A DNA stretch of 64,000 nt from Amphibalanus amphitrite (GCF_019059575.1 NW_024881502.1:558001-622000); one strand, 5' to 3'. Numbered from the stretch's first letter, positions 21,452 to 32,811 are shown. Made by a program: numbers and translations. The notes: a model not told the origin generated them from the letters alone.

Positions 21452-24025
21452 TGGCGGCCGACCTGAGAGGGGAGGGAGGAGAGCAGAGGTGCTGTGACGG
21501 CCGACCTGAGAGGGGAGGGAGGAGAGCGAGGTGCTGTGACGGCCGACCTGAGAGGGGAGGGAGGAGAGCGAGGTGCTGTGACGGCCGACCTGAGAGGGGA
21601 GGGAGGAGAGCAGAGGTGCTGTAACGGCCGACCTGAGAGGGGAGGGAGGAGAGCAGAGGTGCTGTGCCGGCCGACCTGAGAGGGGAGGGAGGAGAGCAGA
21701 GGTGCTGTGCCGGCCGACCTGAGAGGGGAGGGAGCAGAGCAGAGGTGCTGTGCCGGCCGACCTGAGAGGGGAGGGAGGAGAGCAGAGGTGCTGTGACGGC
21801 CGACCTGAGAGGGGAGGGGGGAGAGCAGAGGTGCTGTGACGGCCGACCTGAGAGGGGAGGGAGGAGAGCAGAGGTGCTGTGACGGCCGACCTGAGAGGGG
21901 AGGGAGGAGAGCAGAGGTGCTGTGCCGGCCGACCTGAGAGGGGAGGGAGGAGAGCAGAGGTGCTGTGACGGCCGACCTGAAAGGGGAGGGGGGAGAGCAG
22001 AGGTGCTGTGCCGGCCGACCTGAGAGGGGAGGGGGGAGAGCAGAGGTGCTGTGCCGGCCGACCTGAGAGGGAAGGGAGGAGAGCAGAGGTGCTGTGCCGG
22101 CCGACCTGAGAGGGGAGGGAGGAGAGCAGAGGTGCTGTGACGGCCGACCTGAAAGGGGAGGGGGGAGAGCAGAGGTGCTGTGCCGGCCGACCTGAGAGGG
22201 AAGGGAGGAGAGCAGAGGTGCTGTGCCGGCCGACCTGAGAGGGGAGGGAGGAGAGCAGAGGTGCTGTGACGGCCGACCTGAAAGGGGAGGGGGGAGAGCA
22301 GAGGTGCTGTGCCGGCCGACCTGAGAGGGGAGGGAGGAGAGCAGAGGTGCTGTGCCGGCCGACCTGAGAGGGGAGGGAGGAGAGCAGAGGTGCTGTGCCG
22401 GCCGACCTGAGAGGGGAGGGAGGAGAGCAGAGGTGCTGTGACGGCCGACCTGAGAGGGGAGGGGGAGAGCAGAGGTGCTGTGACGGCCGACCTGAGAGGG
22501 GAGGGGGAGAGCAGAGGTGCTGTGACGGCCGACCTGAAAGGGGAGGGGGGAGAGCAGAGGTGCTGTGCCGGCCGACCTGAGAGGGGAGGGAGGAGAGCAG
22601 AGGTGCTGTGCCGGCCGACCTGAGAGGGGAGGGAGGAGAGCAGAGGTGCTGTGCCGGCCGACCTGAGAGGGGAGGGAGGAGAGCAGAGGTGCTGTGACGG
22701 CCGACCTGAGAGGGGAGGGAGGAGAGCAGAGGTGCTGTGACGGCCGACCTGAGAGGGGAGGGGGAGAGCAGAGGTGCTGTGACGGCCGACCTGAGAGGGG
22801 AGGGGGAGAGCAGAGGTGCTGTGCCGGCCGACCTGAGAGGGGAGGGAGGAGAGCAGAGGTGCTGTGCCGGCCGACCTGAGAGGGGAGGGGGGAGAGCAGA
22901 GGTGCTGTGACGGCCGACCTGAGAGGGGAGGGAGGAGAGCAGAGGTGCTGTGCCGGCCGACCTGAGAGGGGAGGGAGGAGAGCAGAGGTGCTGTGCCGGC
23001 CGACCTGAGAGGGGAGGGAGGAGAGCAGAGGTGCTGTGCCGGCCGACCTGAGAGGGGAGGGAGGAGAGCAGAGGTGCTGTGCCGGCCGACCTGAGAGGGG
23101 AGGGAGGAGAGCAGAGGTGCTGTAACGGCCGACCTGAGAGGGGAGGGAGGAGAGCAGAGGTGCTGTGCCGGCCGACCTGAGAGGGAAGGGAGGAGAGCAG
23201 AGGTGCTGTGCCGGCCGACCTGAGAGGGGAGGGAGGAGAGCAGAGGTGCTGTGCCGGCCGACCTGAGAGGGGAGGGAGGAGAGCAGAGGTGCTGTGCCGG
23301 CCGACCTGAGAGGGGAGGGAGGAGAGCAGAGGTGCTGTGCCGGCCGACCTGAGAGGGGAGGGAGGAGAGCAGAGGTGCTGTGCCGGCCGACCTGAGAGGG
23401 GAGGGAGGAGAGCAGAGGTGCTGTGCCGGCCGACCTGAGAGGGGAGGGAGGAGAGCAGAGGTGCTGTGACGGCCGACCTGAGAGGGGAGGGAGGAGAGCA
23501 GAGGTGCTGTGCCGGCCGACCTGAGAGGGGAGGGAGGAGAGCAGAGGTGCTGTGCCGGCCGACCTGAGAGGGGAGGGAGGAGAGCAGAGGTGCTGTGACG
23601 GCCGACCTGAGAGGGGAGGGAGGAGAGCAGAGGTGCTGTGCCGGCCGACCTGAGAGGGGAGGGAGGAGAGCAGAGGTGCTGTGCCGGCCGACCTGAGAGG
23701 GGAGGGGGGAGAGCAGAGGTGCTGTGCCGGCCGACCTGAGAGGGGAGGGGGGAGAGCAGAGGTGCTGTGACGGCCGACCTGAGAGGGGAGGGGGGAGAGC
23801 AGAGGTGCTGTGACGGCCGACCTGAGAGGGGAGGGAGGAGAGCAGAGGTGCTGTGACGGCCGACCTGAGAGGGGAGGGAGGAGAGCAGAGGTGCTGTGCC
23901 GGCCGACCTGAGAGGGGAGGGGGGAGAGCAGAGGTGCTGTGCCGGCCGACCTGAGAGGGGAGGGGGAGAGCAGAGGTGCTGTGCCGGCCGACCTGAGAGG
24001 GGAGGGAGGAGAGCAGAGGTGCTGC
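21452..24025. repeat. 43-bp minisatellite, about 60 copies
   Basis: The unit consists of GGCCGACCTGAGAGGGGAGG, then GAGGAGAGCAGAG, then GTGCTGTGCC. It is repeated with very high identity for 2.57 kb. Variants mark individual units: GTGAC versus GTGCC, a GGGGG form, a 42-bp form lacking one G, AAAGG, and GGGAAGG. Some variants recur in fixed order, so multi-unit blocks were copied. Minus-strand frames stay open across the whole array (the longest would be 1,120 codons, also crossing the GA tract), but a 43-bp period rotates the frame each unit and the product would be a meaningless 43-residue repeat. Confidence 0.97.
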
Positions 24026-24224
24026 AGCTGCACCCGGTGTCCCGCGGGACCGTCGGCCCGGCGCCCAGCGGCAGCGGCAGCGATGACTGATGGCCGGCCG
24101 TACACGGGGGACCAGACTGGGTGCCTTGGGGAGGAGGCCGGCCGGTGACAGCCCCCGCTGTCTGCGGTGTCGGAGGCCCTGCCGAGCGCTAACTGCCACC
24201 GCCCTGCCGCGCGCACGGCGCCGC

Positions 24225-24480
24225 CAACGGTCCCCCACCGGGGACTGGGGGCCGCCGCCAGGGACTAGGGCGGCGCGCCGGGGACTGGGGGTGGCGCGCC
24301 AGGGACTGGGGGCCACCACCGGGGACTGGGGGCCGCCCGCCGGGGACTGGGGGCCGCCCGCCGGGGACTGGGGGCCGCCGCCGGGGACTGGGGGCCGCCG
24401 CCAGGGACTGGGGCCGCCACTGGGGACTGGGGGCCGCCCACCGGGGACTGGGGGCCGCCGCCAGGGACTGGGGCGGCGCG
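24225..24480. repeat. 20-21 bp GGGGACTGGGGGCC minisatellite
   Basis: About a dozen copies of GGGGACTGGGGGCCGCC with CGCC or CGCGCC linkers. The length of the linker varies between copies. Confidence 0.9.
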
Positions 24481-24644
24481 CCGCCGGAAACGAGCGCGGC
24501 TCAGTCAGTGGCAGAGCGTCAGTTGCAGACGCGCCATTACGTCAGATGAATGGACGCCACTGAGGTCACCGGGGGGGGGGGGCGGGGGGGGGGGGGTAGC
24601 GTTTGATGTGGGAATTGTGTGACCGGTGACCGCCGCCGGGGCGA

Positions 24645-24830
24645 GACTGTCACACACGGCCCGCAGTGGGACCGGGTTTGTCACACACGGCCCGCAGTGG
24701 GACCGGGTCTGTCACACACGGCCCGGAGTGGGGCTGTCACACACGGCCCGGAGTGGGGCCGGGTCTGTCACACATGGCCCGCAGTGGGGCCGGGCCTGTC
24801 ACACACGGTCCGCAGTGGGGCCGTTCACGA
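24645..24830. repeat. About 30-bp CACACGGCCCGCAGTGGG array
   Basis: Six units of TGTCACACACGGCCCGCAGT followed by GGGACCGGGT or GGGGCCGGGT, with two shortened units in the middle. A G-homopolymer patch at about 24570-24598 precedes the array. Confidence 0.9.
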
Positions 24831-25091
24831 CCGGTGTGAATCGTGTCCCCATCCGGCCTCATCTCTGACTTCCTGCCAGCGGCGGCCACAGCTGGCAACA
24901 CGGGCTGCCGCCCGCGGGTCACGGTTTCCAGACACTCCGCCAGGGTCACCGGCACGCCTACATATGTCCAATTGTACACCTCGGGACCCATATAACTCCA
25001 AGGAAATCAAGAGTCAGGGAATATCGCCCCTTTATACCCCCAGACAAGCTGCTAAATCCAATCTCAAACATGGTACACCGTACAGATTGTA

Positions 25092-25317
25092 CAGGTCTCG
25101 CGAGATTAAGCGGTAGGTTTTGCACTTTTACATTTCCGGTTATATCTCAGAAACTAATCGATCTACGATGAAGCCATTTTACACGATCATGGCCGGCTTG
25201 TTACCCAACAAGTCGATCGCATCTTCAACACTTAAAAGCTTAAGACGACGAAGATATAGCCTGAAGTACACTAAATTTTCTAGGTGCAAAACCTACCGCT
25301 AAAACCCGCGAGACCTG
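25092..25317. mobile_element. TA-flanked Tc1/pogo-like MITE
   Basis: A 226-bp element with long terminal inverted repeats beginning CAGGTCTCGCG, continuing through AGCGGTAGGTTTTGCAC, and flanked by TA on both sides (25090-25091 and 25318-25319). The TA duplication and CAG start fit the Tc1/mariner/pogo superfamily, but the element is too short to code, so subgroup assignment is tentative. The terminal repeats match over about 35 bp with a few mismatches. Confidence 0.75.
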
Positions 25318-25319
25318 TA

Positions 25320-26784
25320 CCTATCCACGATATTCCCAGTGGCTATCAGAGGCAGAAATGTCCGTCGCAGGTACCTACAGTGTCCCGCATGAAACATTAC
25401 CATAAAAGCATTACAGTAATTTCCGAATAAATTCACATTAACTACGATGAAAAAACTATCGAAATATTTATTTAGTTCCATTCGCCCATTACCCTCGGTG
25501 CATTCCATGCTGCCCTCACTCCCGTGGTCCCGGTCACGTGGCTAGGTCGGGGTAGGTCGTGGACCAGCTCTTGGCTGGCCGGCGAGCGGCGCGCTGGGAT
25601 CCGGCACAGCTGCCCGTCCACAGGTCGATTATACGACTGCCGAGATACATTACATAGTCATTTATTGGTCCTTCTATCACGATGCCGCAAGATGTTATGC
25701 GACAGGTTTTAGCAACACAGTTCCCATCAAAACGTATGCAAGTGTGAATGCACTATCTGCAGCCAGCTACATGCACTATTCAGTTCGGCGATAAAACCAT
25801 CCGGCCGTGAATTGCTCGTGACTCCGAAATCTATTGCCGGTGACGTTTTGAGTGGGCGTGCCCCATTGACCGGTGATCGATGGGTGGCCATTGGAGTGTC
25901 GCCGCGTGCAGTGCCAACCGGCCACCACCGTGGGAGCGGGCCGGCCACGTGTGAAGTGGCCCATGAATGTCAGTCGCCGACGCCCCCTCCCTCCGCCCGC
26001 CCCCACAGCTGTCCCACGCCCCCACCCCTCCACGTGAGCTTCCGGGTCTCTGAATGAACGAATAAAATCGGTCGTTATTCGAAAACAGCGTCTTAGAGAG
26101 TCGCACAAAGTTGGCCGTCAGGCAGATGTAGCGAGCTGGCATCGCCCAAGCTCCATGAGCCTCAGAATGCACCACACGAGGACACGTGAGCGGGTGCAGG
26201 TTGAGGAGTGCTGTGCTTTCAGACGAGTGCCGCATTCCAGGGAGCGCTAGACCGTTTCACTTACAACCGAACTTTTATGGTAGGCACAAAGTTGGTTTCA
26301 TGAATCCCTATTTGCTCTAGTTAGCGGCGTGGGTTATGTCCTCGCAAAGCTGCCCGAAGTATGCTCTGGAGTATATGCAAGCATACAAGCATGCATGTAC
26401 GTATTTTGTAACGCTCATGATTATACACCTATGCTCGTATTTGTACAATTGTAGTCGTATTTATATAAAGCGCACGCAAATCTCAAGAAAATGTAAATCG
26501 TATTTTTGTTGGCGAGCATCCCATTAGAAGATCGCGAATCGCGATGCGTTTCTGCTGGAGCCACCTCTTTTCCGCTTTGCTCTAATCTTTCACCGCGTTA
26601 ATCAGCTTTGCGGGCGAACCCACTATAACGCCGTACAGTATCTGCCGTAGCCCATCCCAGTCTCTGAGACCGGTGGAATTTTAGCCGGAGCCTCGTACGA
26701 GTTATGCCTTCCATTGTGTGCAGACTGACGCTCCAATCACAGTGACCGGTGCTAGTTCATTGTTTGTGTGTAACTGTTTGTGTG
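25320..26784. other. Unique non-coding DNA
   Basis: Mixed-composition sequence without obvious repeats. A GC-rich patch lies at 25900-26040. Open frames of up to 134 codons on either strand have no recognisable domain. Confidence 0.5.
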
Positions 26785-26830
26785 CTGGTTTATGTTTATG
26801 CTTATGCTTATGCTTATGCTTATGCTTAAG
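26785..26830. repeat. (ATGCTT)n hexanucleotide repeat
   Basis: About six consecutive copies of TTATGC, ending in TTAAGCATATGC, which makes a small inverted repeat at the right edge. Confidence 0.85.
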
Positions 26831-27460
26831 CATATGCTTTTTAAAGGAAATACACCACTGCTCTGAAATTAGTTTTTGCTACAGATTTATGATTTTCTAT
26901 GCTTAGAATGTATAGGAAAAACTATATTCCATCTTTAGTAACTAGAGGCTAAATAGTGTTCGCAGCGGAAGCTTATTAGGCGTTGACCAACCATATTGCA
27001 CAGCTCCAAACCAACTGCATGCTGATTGGCTGACGCTTGCCTCTGCGACAGATGGCTGCATTCTTCCGGAACGGGAAATGGAATATATTTGCCTAGGGTG
27101 ATTGTTGGGCCATAAAGCTCCAGGTTTGTGATAGCTTCAATCTACAAGCTACAAAACTGCCATTCTAGTTCCATATCCCATGCTAAAAATTTGTATATTT
27201 CCTTTCCGTGGCGTATTTTTTTTAAAGAAATCCAGTGGCTAAATAACATTTCTCCCTAAAATAATGTTTTTGGTAAATGAATATAGCTAAATGACTATAG
27301 CTATTTTACAGATCGTTTTCATTGACAACCTCTTTTGCAAATCAAAAAAAGTGCACTTTGGAAAAAAACTGATAAGTTATGGCTCTTTTCGTCGAAACCG
27401 TTATGTAGTAACGTCACAAAATTTGTCATAGCTCATGTTATTTACGAATCCCAGCGAAAC
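26831..27460. other. AT-rich unique DNA
   Basis: TTTTTAAAGGAAATACACCA near 26840 and TTTTTTTAAAGAAATCCAG near 27216 are similar words in the same orientation, but no clear terminal repeat or target duplication can be defined. No gene is recognisable. Confidence 0.4.
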
Positions 27461-28493
27461 TTAACCCTCGCCCTGGCAGGGCATTTTTCATAACACGGCC
27501 TAGCAGGGGGGTCGATGCGACCCCCCTCGCGATTGGCTCCTATGGCACCTAGAAACACCAAATTTGGTAGGTAGGTGGGTCTCCTAGAGTTCTCGCCCCT
27601 GTGCAAAATTGGTTGCTCTAGGTCAATATTTAGGGGGGTTTTGAGGGGTATAAATGTAAAAATTTCGCTAAAAACAGGTCAAAAGTTTTCGCTTATAACT
27701 TTTGATCTAATTAACATAGAGCAAAAAGAAAAGCACCAGTGAACTCAGCACGTCAAGGCGCGTCGAATGATATACTTCTTAGCTTGCTTAAGTGTACTTA
27801 AAGTTTTTCTTAAATTTTAAGTAAACTTAAATTAATAAATTAAGTTCAAGTTAACCAAATTGCATCATATCACATATCATTCGATTCGGCTGATCACCAG
27901 GAACACAATGATACCATTTTTTAAGCTCTAGCTTCATTATGTGCCAAGTTATTGGCAAAAACGTCATTTGACCTCAGTTGACCTCATTTGACCTGACCCA
28001 TGGATAAGTACACCAAACAAAGAAGCACCAAGTTACCTGCTGTTAAGTACTGTGGTTTCGAAGCACAAAAGTGATAGAACGAAGCGGATATCTCCAGTAT
28101 TTTCCGAATTTATTATTTTCCCATAGGCTTAACATTACGACGTAATGACCTCTACCTGACCTCAGGTCAGTGACCTCAAAAAAAACCCGAACTATATGTT
28201 ATACAACTCGGTGAACTTAGCACATCCTGAAAGTTTGAAGGAAATCAGTCAAAAACTGTGAGTTGGACAGGTGCAAAAAGAAAATTGAAATTTGACCATG
28301 ACCTTGTACCGGTTTTTCTGACCTGGTGACCTGACCCAAGATCACCCGGACCTCAAATTTTCAGGACATATGTAAAAAGGTTGCCCCATAGGCTGTACTA
28401 AATTTGGCGGCGCTGCGCGCCGCTATTTTTACGCTATCTTCGAAAAACCTTAGGGGGGGGGGCGCATCGACCCCCTGCCAGGGCGAGGGTTAA
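27461..28493. mobile_element. TTAA-type G-hairpin MITE copy I1
   Basis: A 1,033-bp element with TTAA at both ends and a perfect 17-bp terminal inverted repeat CCCTCGCCCTGGCAGGG. The left hairpin is a GTCGATGCGAC core between G- and C-runs. The right subterminal block (28399-28453, reverse strand) contains GGTTTTTCG and the GCGGCGCGCAGCGCCGCC stem found in H1 and J1. GGCGCGTCGAATGATATA at about 27756 is paired with TATCATTCGATTCGG at about 27875. The spacer between these arms is built from ACTTAA/TTAAGT words rather than AGGTCA sites. Confidence 0.88.
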
Positions 28494-30835
28494 CAAACGA
28501 TAAGAACTGGGCTCAAGTTTCGTAAATTTGTACATTTCGGGGCGGCCGTTCACAATATAAATGCATGTGAAAATGCTTAAAGTTATTGAGGAAGAGACGG
28601 CATAACTGTTCGACTGATAGGCTCTCAGCCCTGAGATGTTTAATGAGTGTGGTTCACCGGTTGCGTACGGGGACACGCATATGACGGGCTAATTTTCCGT
28701 GCCCTACCAGGGTAGAGCTGCCGGCAAGGCCATTAACATTCTCCGGCGCAGAGGTGTCTTGGGTTAGCGCGGAATTTAATTTAGTCGGCACTCCAGGGCT
28801 ATAAAGCATGCAAAGGATCGTCAAATGCCTGAGTGGCACCGAAAATAAAGGTCGTTCTCCGGGGATTGATGGTCAGTAGCATCGCTGGCAGCGGCGCGTC
28901 GAGTCGGACGGCAGCCGCAGCACCGGCGAGCTGGCACCTACCGGCTGACTTGGTGTGACCCGACCTCTCAAAGAGCGCTGGGTCAGCAGGTCAAGCTATT
29001 AAATGAATCTGGTTTACCATGAATATATAAAAATAAACTTACATATTGCAAAGGATATGCTATTTACAGTAATATAACTGAAAGATAAGGAGGGCAAATA
29101 TGATAAAACGTACTTATAACCTATATCATGACCCAAGTACCAAGGATAGTGAGCAGCGCTGTTCTGAGCGCAGTACGAGGTACAGTAGGTACAGTCTGAA
29201 TGCGGTTTATAATGAAGTTAACGAATGCCGATTTCTCTGTGGCTGTGCGTCTCAGGCAGACCAGGTTTTCAGCCGGGAGCAGCTGGGAAGGTCCACTACG
29301 GAGCATATGGAGGCGAGTCAAAGACAGGTGCGCGGAACCAACAATACCGAGCCAACTTTACTGGACGCCCTCTCCATCAAGTTTAGGAACAACTCTGGAT
29401 TAGAGCAGATGCACATGGCTAACAATTCTAATGAGCAGACGGTGGTATCAAACACATGGTTTCTACCAAAAGCGTTCATTGCAAAACTCACGGAAGACAT
29501 GTTCAACTATAATAATGAACCCATATGGAGCGAGTGATTTCATCATCTCTCCGGGCCGTTTGTGTTCCGGGACGCCGTCGGAAAGCAGCTGCGTCCACGC
29601 CAGTCGCCAGCCGGGAGCGGCTCGATCAATTTTTGGCCGGCGCGGGTCTCCGGGTGAGTCGGTGCTCCGAGCTCCCCGTGCTCCCCGTGCTCCGTTGTTC
29701 CCGGTGCTCCGCTGCTCCCGGCGCTCCGTGCTCCGTGCTCTGTGTTCCCAGTCACCAGCGTCCTGTGCTCTGTGCTGCAGTGCTCTGTTCTCGGTGTGTC
29801 GTGCTCTGTGGCTCCACGTTCCTAGTCATCGGTATCCTGTGCTCCGTGCCTCACGTTCCCGGTGCTCCCTGTGTTCCCGGTAGTACCAGCTGGCGCGCCC
29901 AGCCGCTGATCAAGACTGAGCGCTCCTGTCCGTTTCAAATAGAGGGTGCCGATGGAAACAAACAGTGCATCTAAGTGAGCCCGCCTCCAGCGCGAGCGGT
30001 GTACGTAGCGACCATTCAGGCCTGTCCGGGCCTTCCGGGCCAGCCAGCTGCTCCAAAGGGCAGAGCGACAAACCGACTGTCGACGGTTTGCACGGTACAT
30101 AACGGGTCCTGGACTCACCGACTCCAAACTGTCGGAATACGGGCTACTAGTAATGTAATACGATCTCTTGATTTAATTTATTTTAGACTCTGCTAGTGAT
30201 GTTAATTTCACTACACAATATAGGTACATTGGGACTGAAAACATCATTTCTAGCCAAAAGGTATTGAGAAGGGAGATTGCAAGCCATTGGAAAAACTGTT
30301 GTCTAAAAATATGGGCTCAGCATGAGCTAATTTTAGTGCGCCTATATTACCGCTAAATCCAGGTGAAAGGAATATCAAAACAACATCAGTATCAGCAAAG
30401 CCGTGAAAGTAAGATAAAAAAAAATGGAAATTTAACTGTATCAAACACCAATTCAGTACCGGTTTGCATCAGTTGATGCCTCTACCAAAACGCTGTCATC
30501 AATGACATTTAAAGCGTTTACCTAAACTTACCTTCAAAGCACGTCCCTGTGTGTGCTGGGAATTTAAAGACCTTGTAAGTTAGTTATGACTTGTTTCCAC
30601 TGAATAGTGCACCACCTAAAATTCACACCGGCGCGCAGAGACGCACGAGCGAATAACGTGCGGCGCAACAGCATGTGGCCTGTCAGGGAAAGGCGTAGCA
30701 GTGTGTATAGCGCGACAGCGTGTAACGCTACAGTGCCTGATGCGGCAGCGTGGAACTGTGCTGTGCACAGCGCGGCGAGCTGGATGAAGGCCCTACTGGT
30801 GAGGCTGCCCTCTGAGCGCAGTGCAGCGGGCGCTG
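28494..30835. other. Unique and GC-rich non-coding DNA
   Basis: A 145-codon plus-strand open frame at 29100-29537 resembles no family I know, and a 30-bp-scale GTGCTCCG/GTTCCCGG word repeat occupies 29670-29885. The rest shows no repeat or domain. I do not call a gene. Confidence 0.45.
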
Positions 30836-30838
30836 TTA

Positions 30839-31346
30839 AGGCCGTGTTACACTGCCGAATTTTGGCGACGACCCTGTCGCCGAATCACGTCGTGTAGGAA
30901 ATCGGCGAACAGTTCACCGACAGAGGCGAACAGTTCGCCGACAGAGCCCGATTTGCAGACAACGGGTGGGGGCCCCCCTAATCGTGCGCGGGTCGAAGTT
31001 GATCTATGATTCGGCGAACATCGCGAATGAATGGCGAATCTGTTGCGAATAGTCGCCGATACCTTGGCAACAAGTCGGCGCACGTAGCGACATGTCGGCG
31101 GTGACTCGGCGAGTGTTTGGCGATCATGTTCGTTTATTATAAGTTCGGCGAACAGCCACGAAATTTTCATTTTTCATGAAATATTCGTGGCGGTCGTGAC
31201 GAACCGTAAAAGTCGCGCGGTGGGCACCAACTTGTCTGCGAAATGCCAAGACCGTGGAAGAAAGATCCCGAATCGGTCCGCGACATAGGATGACTTGCAT
31301 ATTCGTGCATATTCGTGTACCAAAATTCGGCAGTGTAACAAGGGCT
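30839..31346. mobile_element. Harbinger-like MITE, copy K1 (uninterrupted)
   Basis: A 508-bp element with about 25-bp terminal inverted repeats: AGGCCGTGTTACACTGCCG on the left and the complement of AGCCCTTGTTACACTGCCG on the right, both followed inward by AATTTTGG. It is flanked by TTA (30836-30838 and 31347-31349). A TTA or TWA 3-bp duplication with such ends is typical of PIF/Harbinger elements. It is non-coding. Its right TTA is shared with the start of K2, so the two copies stand head to tail with no spacer. Confidence 0.8.
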
Positions 31347-31349
31347 TTA

Positions 31350-32808
31350 AGGCCGTGTTACACTGCCGAATTTTGGCCACGACCCTGTCGCCGAATCACG
31401 TCGTGTAGGAAATCGGCGAACAGTTCACCGACAGAGGCGAACGGTTCGCCGACAGAGCCCGATTTGCAGACAACGGGTGGGGGGCCCCCTAATCGTGCGC
31501 GGGTCGAAGCTGATCCATGATTCGGCGAACATCGCGAATGAATGGCGAATCTGTTGCGAATAGTCGGCGATACCTTGGCAACAAGTCGGCGCACGTAGCG
31601 ACATGTCGGCGGTGACTCGGCGAGTGTTTGGCGATCATGTTCGTTAACCCTCGCCCATGTAGGGGGGGGGGGGTTGGTGCAACCCCCCCCCCCTGAGGTT
31701 TTTCGGAAATAGCGCAAAAACGGCGGCGCGCAGCGCCGCCAAATTTTGGGTACCTTATGGGGCAAACCTTGCGCATCTTTTAATAAAAAAAATTTGACCG
31801 GGTCATGTCAGGTCACGGAGTTATGACGTCACAAAGGGAACAGCCTCAGGCCGGATTTTCACAAACTGAGTGCCAACGCCCGAGGTTTCCTGCCGGTGGT
31901 ACGGACATCGGTTGATGGATCGTGATGAAACTTCCCATGCATGTTGGGGCAAGTATTGGCTATCATATGGTATAAGAAACTTGACCGGGTCAGGTCAGGT
32001 CACGGAGCTATGACGTCACAAGAGGAACAGCGTCCGGTACTATTTTTGAAAAGCGCCCGAACCACTATTTTGCTAATTCTTGTCACCTCAATGGGAATTT
32101 GCAGCAATATTAGCTTCTATAGGGAGCAAATGGACATCCCAAATCCAAAAATACAATCAGATTTCAAAAATTTAAATTTTGATTTTTCGAATTTCTGCCG
32201 CCGACTGTGACCTTGCCGACTTCCGGCGCTCCCAACGCGCCATTTTTAGAGCTAGGGAAACGAAATACATACCAAACGATAGAGAATTGATCAAGGAACA
32301 CGATAGTGAAAGTTTCAAGTCGATATCTCCCACCGTTTTGCCGCAATCGCCGCGGAAAATTTGAAAAAGTCTATTTTTCCGAAAATTTGACCTTTGACCG
32401 GTCAAAAGTAGGTCAAATGTTGACCTAGGACCAAAAAATATACCACCAATCGCGAGATCTCGGCGAGAGCAATCCGTTGGTCTTTTCCGCTAAGCTCTAC
32501 GACGCTCCGTTTTCAAACGCCAAGGGGGGGGGGTCGCACCAACCCCCCCCCCCTGCATGGGCGAAGGTGGCAGATCGCCGTTTACGGGCGAGGGTTAATT
32601 ATAAGTTCGGCGAACGGCCACGAAATTTTCATTTTTCATGAAATATTCGTGGCGGTCGTGACGAACCGTAAAAGTCGCGCGGTGGGCACCGACTGGTCTG
32701 CGAAATGCCAAGACCGTGGAAGAAAGATCCCGAATCGATCCGCGATATAGGATGACTTGCATATTCGTGCACATTCGTGTACCAAAATTCGGCAGTGTAA
32801 CAAGGGCT
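31350..32808. mobile_element. Harbinger-like MITE, copy K2 (interrupted by J1)
   Basis: The second copy is nearly identical to K1 in its outer parts and is flanked by TTA at 31347-31349 and 32809-32811. It measures 1,459 bp because J1 is inserted. Removing J1 and one TTAA copy leaves 508 bp, exactly the length of K1. At the insertion point K1 reads GTTCGTTTATTATAAG, so the pre-insertion K2 would have read GTTCGTTAATTATAAG, one base different, creating the TTAA target. Confidence 0.85.
31644..32598. mobile_element. TTAA-type G-hairpin MITE copy J1, nested in K2
   Basis: A 955-bp element including both TTAA copies. The ends are CCCTCGCCCATGTAGG on the left and the complement of CCCTCGCCCGTAAACGG on the right. 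Hairpins have GGTTGGTGCAACC and GGGTCGCACCAACCC cores between G- and C-runs. The left subterminal block at 31692-31746 carries GGTTTTTCGGAAATAGCG and the GGCGGCGCGCAGCGCCGCC stem. The interior from about 31905 to 32515 is almost identical to J2 (42150-42760), whereas the left 260 bp are clearly more diverged. Confidence 0.9.
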
Positions 32809-32811
32809 TTA

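Noticed and set aside
21452..24025. Regular direct repeats resembling a CRISPR array
   Set aside because: Units are contiguous with no unique spacers; this is a minisatellite in a eukaryotic context.
20957..24319. Open frames of 1,120 and 1,078 codons on the minus strand
   Set aside because: They read through the 43-bp minisatellite and the GA microsatellite. The period is not a multiple of three, so the frame rotates every unit and the product is an artefact of the repeat.
29100..29537. 145-codon open frame with balanced amino-acid composition
   Set aside because: I recognise no family and see no supporting exon, repeat or transposon context. A protein-level search would be decisive; a significant hit would overturn this.
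31941..32210. 89-codon frame conserved between J1 and J2 (also 42177-42446)
   Set aside because: It lies in the nearly identical core, so conservation reflects recent common sequence rather than coding selection; two copies cannot distinguish the two.
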